NCBI GenBank assembly: GCA_031276415.1
Contig: JAISNF010000400.1
Coordinates: forward strand, 1-6,086
DNA length: 6,086 nucleotides
Source of the DNA: Planctomycetaceae bacterium
GTDB taxonomy: Bacteria > Planctomycetota > Planctomycetia > Pirellulales > Thermoguttaceae
Reading direction: 5' to 3'
This document shows, piece after piece, positions 4,425 to 6,086 of this stretch. The position numbers and the translations under genes are program-made. Below the pieces are notes generated by a model. It saw only the letters and a list, made by a program, of their open reading frames with translations. It had not been told where the DNA came from and searched no databases. Position 1 is the stretch's first letter. Every line of letters begins with the position of its first letter.

Positions 4425-5849
4425 ATGAGCAATCCTACTGCGAATGTTTCCAAACCGGGGCGGACTCCAATGCCGGAACAATCCGCCCCAATCCGCGCTA
4501 AAAACTTTTTAGAAGTTCCCCTTGGTTACACGCCCGAAATGGCTCAAACAGAAGCCTCCCGCTGTATCCAATGCAAAAAACCTGCTTGTATCGAAGGTTG
4601 TCCGGTTAGTGTTCAAATACCGGCATTTCTTAAATTACTTCGCGAAGGGCATTTCGCCAGTGCCGCCCAAAAAATTAAAGAAACAAACGCATTACCGGCT
4701 GTTTGCGGGCGAGTTTGTCCCCAAGAATCACAATGCGAATCAAAATGTATTCTCGGTAGAAAATCCGAACCGGTGGCAATTGGACGTTGTGAACGTTTTG
4801 TCGCCGATTATGAACGCGAACATCATTTGGTTGAAATACCCCAAAAACAACCGCCCAATAATCTAAAAATCGCTGTGGTTGGAGCAGGACCCGCCGGATT
4901 AACAGTTGCCGGAGATTTGGTTTTGCTTGGTTATGAGGTTACCGTGTTTGAAGCCTTCCATAAAGCCGGTGGCGTTTTAATGTATGGAATTCCTGAATTT
5001 CGGTTGCCCAAAGCGATTGTCGAACATGAAATCAATTATCTTGTCCGGCTTGGTGTTCAAATAGAATTGAACCAGGTTATTGGTAAAACAATAACGATTG
5101 AAGAATTACTTGACGATTTCAACGCTGTTTTTATTGGAGTTGGGGCGGGATTGCCAATGTTTTTGAATTTACCGGGCGAAGATTTGGGCGGTGTTTATTC
5201 TGCCAATGAATATTTAACTCGTTCCAATTTGATGAAAGCGTATCAGTTTCCGCGATACGACACGCCGATTATTCGTGGGCGGAATGTTTGTGTTATTGGC
5301 GGCGGCAATGTGGCAATGGATGCTGCCCGAACTGCCATACGTTTAGGTGCGGAATCCGTTAAAATTGTGTATCGTCGTTCCCGTGCCGAACTTCCCGCAC
5401 GAACCGAAGAAATTCATCATGCCGAAGAAGAAGGAATTGAATTTCTTTTCTTAACCAATCCGCAACAATATCTTGGTAATGAACAGGGAAAAGTTCGTGC
5501 GATTATTTGCAACAAGATGGAATTAGGCGAACCGGACGAATCCGGGCGAAGGCGTCCGGTCAAAATTCCTGATTCGGCGTTTGAGTTACCGGCGGACTGT
5601 GTTATTGTGGCTGCTGGAGCGTTAGCCAATCCGCTCCTCACAAAAAACACGCCCGGACTAGAACTCAATCAACGCGGTTACATAATCACTGACGAAAACG
5701 GACGCACCAGCCACCCCAATGTTTGGGCTGGCGGGGACATTGTAACCGGTTCTGCCACTGTCATTCTCGCAATGGGTGCCGGACGCGCCGCCGCTAAAGA
5801 CATGAATACCGCACTCCAACAACATCCGTCACCTACCAAAACTATTTAA
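4425..5849 (+). CDS. gltA: NADPH-dependent glutamate synthase small-subunit type oxidoreductase (GltA/GltD/NfnB family)
   Basis: A 474-residue cytoplasmic FeS flavoprotein of normal family length. The N-terminal domain holds two four-Cys sets for [4Fe-4S] clusters: C47, C50, C55, C59 in CIQCKKPACIEGCP, and C94, C98, C104, C108. An FAD-binding GAGPAGL lies at 153-159, followed by GGVLMYGIPEFRLPK (182-196). The NADPH-binding GGGNVAMDAARTA (292-304) comes with the basic YRRSRAELPAR, and the C-terminal flavin motif GGDIVTGSATVILAMGAGRAA is at 437-457. The family passes electrons from NADPH to glutamate synthase, or acts as the large subunit of the bifurcating ferredoxin:NADP oxidoreductase Nfn/sulfide dehydrogenase (SudA). 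Sequence by eye does not separate these. Neither a large GltB nor the small NfnA subunit is in the window. I chose the ATG at 4425; an in-frame TTG at 4374 would add 17 hydrophobic residues (MFIFSDWFQQYFLTLFL) lacking family similarity. No Shine-Dalgarno is visible. Confidence 0.92.
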   Translation: MSNPTANVSKPGRTPMPEQSAPIRAKNFLEVPLGYTPEMAQTEASRCIQCKKPACIEGCPVSVQIPAFLKLLREGHFASAAQKIKETNALPAVCGRVCPQESQCESKCILGRKSEPVAIGRCERFVADYEREHHLVEIPQKQPPNNLKIAVVGAGPAGLTVAGDLVLLGYEVTVFEAFHKAGGVLMYGIPEFRLPKAIVEHEINYLVRLGVQIELNQVIGKTITIEELLDDFNAVFIGVGAGLPMFLNLPGEDLGGVYSANEYLTRSNLMKAYQFPRYDTPIIRGRNVCVIGGGNVAMDAARTAIRLGAESVKIVYRRSRAELPARTEEIHHAEEEGIEFLFLTNPQQYLGNEQGKVRAIICNKMELGEPDESGRRRPVKIPDSAFELPADCVIVAAGALANPLLTKNTPGLELNQRGYIITDENGRTSHPNVWAGGDIVTGSATVILAMGAGRAAAKDMNTALQQHPSPTKTI

Positions 5850-5950
5850 CTAATAAAATGAAACCTCATTACCACCTAATTTTCCCAACAAAACAACCTC
5901 AGTAGCAAAATAAAATAACACACAACAACATCATTACCTCATGGTCAAGT

Positions 5951-6013
5951 GCAAGGTTTAGTGGGAGAGCATTTTTTGTTTTAATTGTCATTTGGTGTCC
6001 CATTAAACCTTGC
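5951..6013. terminator. long hairpin downstream of the GltA/NfnB-type gene, possible terminator
   Basis: GCAAGGTTTAGTGGGA (5951-5966) pairs with TCCCATTAAACCTTGC (5998-6013) over 16 bp with a single G-T pair, around a 31-nt T-rich loop. CCTTTTATTTTT follows, which would serve as the U-tract on the plus strand. It lies about 100 bp beyond the stop codon. The long stem and large loop are also compatible with a small palindromic repeat element or an RNA; no coding frame is present. Confidence 0.45.
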
Positions 6014-6086
6014 CCTTTTATTTTTACACGATAATTATATTTTATTTTATTTTTTGTTTTTTATACAATTTTTAACGTTAAATTTT

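Noticed and set aside
787..4521. Shared 15-mer TTTTTAGAAGTTCCC near 787 and 4507
   Set aside because: One copy is in the GltA coding sequence (FLEVP) and the other in non-coding DNA; flanks do not match and the AT-rich composition makes a chance match plausible.

Overview
The window looks like a piece of a low-GC bacterial chromosome with compact, better-balanced genes separated by very AT-rich, repeat-laden spacers. The lineage is an inference. The IF-1 sequence (a GKMRKFRIRV...SPYDMSRGRITYRER core), tRNA genes without an encoded CCA end, weak or absent Shine-Dalgarno sequences on most genes, and a ketosynthase homologue with a degenerate active site all suggest a member of the Planctomycetota/PVC group. 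No single feature proves it.

Left part (1-1301): a possible C-terminal scrap of a plus-strand gene ends at 38. At 147-208 lies the 3' three-quarters of a CAU-anticodon tRNA (Ile2 or Met) with no matching 5' acceptor strand. This is the usual scar left at the far end of an element that integrated into a tRNA gene. A 111-aa minus-strand hypothetical protein runs into this scar and uses it for its last codons and stop. After about 350 bp of A-rich, gene-free DNA come two minus-strand genes: infA (translation initiation factor IF-1), then a perfect 14-bp AT-rich hairpin that probably terminates it, then an intact tRNA-Thr(CGT).

Middle part (1287-4424): a 438-bp divergent spacer carries a roughly 140-bp inverted-repeat element (MITE/REP-like) between infA and a plus-strand etfB (electron-transfer flavoprotein beta subunit). 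The etfB stop codon lies inside a run of degenerate AT-rich repeats. Next is a 454-aa beta-ketoacyl synthase homologue. Its nucleophilic Cys is Glu and its second catalytic His is Asn, and it contains a short in-frame minisatellite. A 43-bp tandem repeat array separates it from the last gene.

Right part (4425-6086): a complete FeS/FAD/NADPH oxidoreductase of the GltA/GltD/NfnB family, preceded by a plausible sigma70-type promoter and a nested inverted repeat. An AT-rich tail follows, with a long 16-bp-stem hairpin that may be a terminator.

The plus-strand genes are separated by 200-bp-scale repeat-rich gaps, so they are probably separate transcription units rather than one operon. Two redox proteins (EtfB and the GltA/NfnB-type protein) appear without the partners they often sit beside (EtfA, NfnA), so their pathway cannot be settled from this window. 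I see no complete new defence or mobile system. The items most worth a second look are the degenerate ketosynthase, the tRNA scar and the repeat elements.
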